DNA from: Oleidesulfovibrio alaskensis DSM 16109
GTDB lineage: Bacteria > Desulfobacterota > Desulfovibrionia > Desulfovibrionales > Desulfovibrionaceae
DNA: 64,000 bases
Direction of reading: 5' to 3'
Assembly (NCBI RefSeq): GCF_000482745.1
Contig: NZ_AXWQ01000005.1
Span: 124,001-188,000, forward strand
The first letter of the stretch is position 1, and every line of letters begins with the position of its first letter. Shown one piece after another: positions 63,134 to 64,000 of this stretch. The position numbers were made by a program, and so were the translations under genes. The notes under the pieces were generated by a model. That model worked only from the letters and a program-made list of their open reading frames with translations. It had not been told where the DNA came from and made no database searches.

Positions 63134-64000
63134 CTATGCGTCCTCTCCTTGTTCCTGAATACGACCGATAGCCTGCTCTGCCGCTTCCTGAATCTCGATG
63201 CTGTCCGAATCCATCATGGACATGAGAGCCCGGAAAGCAGTCTTGCCACCGGTGTTGCCCAGCGCTTCAATGGCTTTGATGACAACAAGGGGGCTCTCAT
63301 CTTGCAGCATGTTCACCAGTGCAGGCAGAGCCTCTGCAGTCCGCAACCCGCCCAGAGCTTCAGCCGCCCGCATCCGCACCCAGTCGTCCTGATCGCCCAG
63401 CGCCTGCAGTAACGGTGCGGTAACGTCGGCACAACGGCATTTGCCCAGCAGTTCAACAAGTGCAAGCCGCACTTCGCTGTTTTCATCATGCAGGCGCGGC
63501 AGCACCATATCAAGCCGTGAAGAAATATCACTGCACACGTCAGCCACAGCTTCCAGCGCCACCTTTCTTATGTCCGGAACGGCGTCTTCCAGCGCGCCTT
63601 CAAGCAGGTCGATGTTATCATCAACACCCAGCCTGCCCAGCGCATAGGTAGCCATCATCCTGTTCAGCGCATCTTCACTTTCAAACAAAATGCGGAAGCG
63701 CCGCATCATATCATCGCCGCCGAGCGCTATGCAGGCATCCAGCGCCGCCTCTTTCACGTCATCGTACGGATGTTCCAGCAGGGCAAACAGCGTGCCGCCC
63801 ACAGCGGCCACATCGCCTTTGTCCCCCACAAACGCCAAAGCGCTTTTCAGCACATTGCCGTCGTTATGCTTTTCAAGAATTTCCAGGAAAAAAGCTGAAT
63901 CTTCGGCACCGCACACCGAAGCAAGAACGGTCATAAGCGCACGCTGCACATCGCGCGGCTTGTCCCAGAATATTTCTTTAAGCACCGGTATGACGGAAGA
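63134..64000 (-). CDS. HEAT-repeat protein, partial (runs off right edge)
   Basis: The C-terminal 288 residues of a helical-repeat protein. About eight HEAT units of ~31 residues are visible, for example VKEAALDACIALGGDDMMRR, IRKVALEAVADV, VRMRAAEALGGLRTAEALPA and VVIKAIEALGNTGGKTAFRA. Such proteins serve as binding scaffolds. The frame stays open to the window edge with sense codons, so the true start lies outside. It is transcribed into cheR with no gap, suggesting a role in the chemosensory system, though the partner is unknown. Confidence 0.9.
   Translation of the reverse strand, partial: SSVIPVLKEIFWDKPRDVQRALMTVLASVCGAEDSAFFLEILEKHNDGNVLKSALAFVGDKGDVAAVGGTLFALLEHPYDDVKEAALDACIALGGDDMMRRFRILFESEDALNRMMATYALGRLGVDDNIDLLEGALEDAVPDIRKVALEAVADVCSDISSRLDMVLPRLHDENSEVRLALVELLGKCRCADVTAPLLQALGDQDDWVRMRAAEALGGLRTAEALPALVNMLQDESPLVVIKAIEALGNTGGKTAFRALMSMMDSDSIEIQEAAEQAIGRIQEQGEDA

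Overview
The window looks like a chromosomal segment of a Gram-negative, probably sulfate-reducing deltaproteobacterium of the Desulfovibrionaceae type (Desulfovibrio/Oleidesulfovibrio-like). This is inferred from gene content and order: metG beside a RicT/PSP1 protein, AddAB with an Fe-S type AddB, a cpoB-dprA-HDOD-GGDEF-xerC run, and a cheA-cheY-cheW-parA-cheR-HEAT run. No rRNA or other decisive taxonomic marker is present.

Layout. 1-2.5 kb: left edge of an unassigned gene, a GntR/FadR-type regulator and a PAS-PAS-GAF sensor without an output domain, all on the minus strand. 2.9-31.9 kb: a large metallophore (siderophore-like) locus. A PchR/YbtA-type AraC regulator faces a plus-strand operon across an intergenic region with a clear 6-1-6 Fur-like box. 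The operon encodes two giant PKS/NRPS hybrids of about 3250 and 3190 residues, a type II thioesterase, a Sfp-type phosphopantetheinyl transferase, a PP-loop (alpha-ANH) ATPase and two YbtP/YbtQ-like ABC half-transporters. A FyuA-like TonB-dependent receptor and a strong terminator follow. 32.0-34.3 kb: feoAB. 34.5 kb: initiator tRNA-Met on the minus strand with its own promoter and terminator. 34.7-43 kb: GT2 glycosyltransferases, small membrane proteins, metG, ricT, an HD-domain protein and a phosphofructokinase. 42.9-49.1 kb: addA-addB. 49.2 kb: an NPD/FabK-like flavoprotein. 50.5-55.8 kb: minus-strand operon cpoB-dprA-hypothetical-HDOD-REC/GGDEF-xerC. 56.0 kb: an unassigned multi-pass membrane protein. 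57.4-64.0 kb: chemotaxis operon HEAT-cheR-parA-cheW-cheY-cheA on the minus strand, running off the right edge.

The most interesting system is the metallophore locus. It has the parts list of a yersiniabactin system: AraC regulator, Cys-activating NRPS with cyclization domains, KS-AT-MT-KR PKS module, TEII, PPTase, two ABC half-transporters and a TonB receptor. It differs in several ways. There is no salicylate synthase, salicyl-AMP ligase or thiazolinyl imine reductase. The assembly line begins with an unusual carrier domain followed directly by a PKS module. It has three Cy-A(Cys)-PCP units. It ends in a thioesterase whose nucleophile position is Cys (GYCIGG) and which has a long lid. The operon also carries an alpha-ANH ATPase, a family that includes thioamide-forming and amidotransfer enzymes. 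A reasonable reading is a new polythiazoline metallophore, possibly bearing an extra sulfur or amide modification, used to win metals in a sulfidic, metal-poor niche. The domain calls are read directly from motifs. The product and its chemistry are inference.
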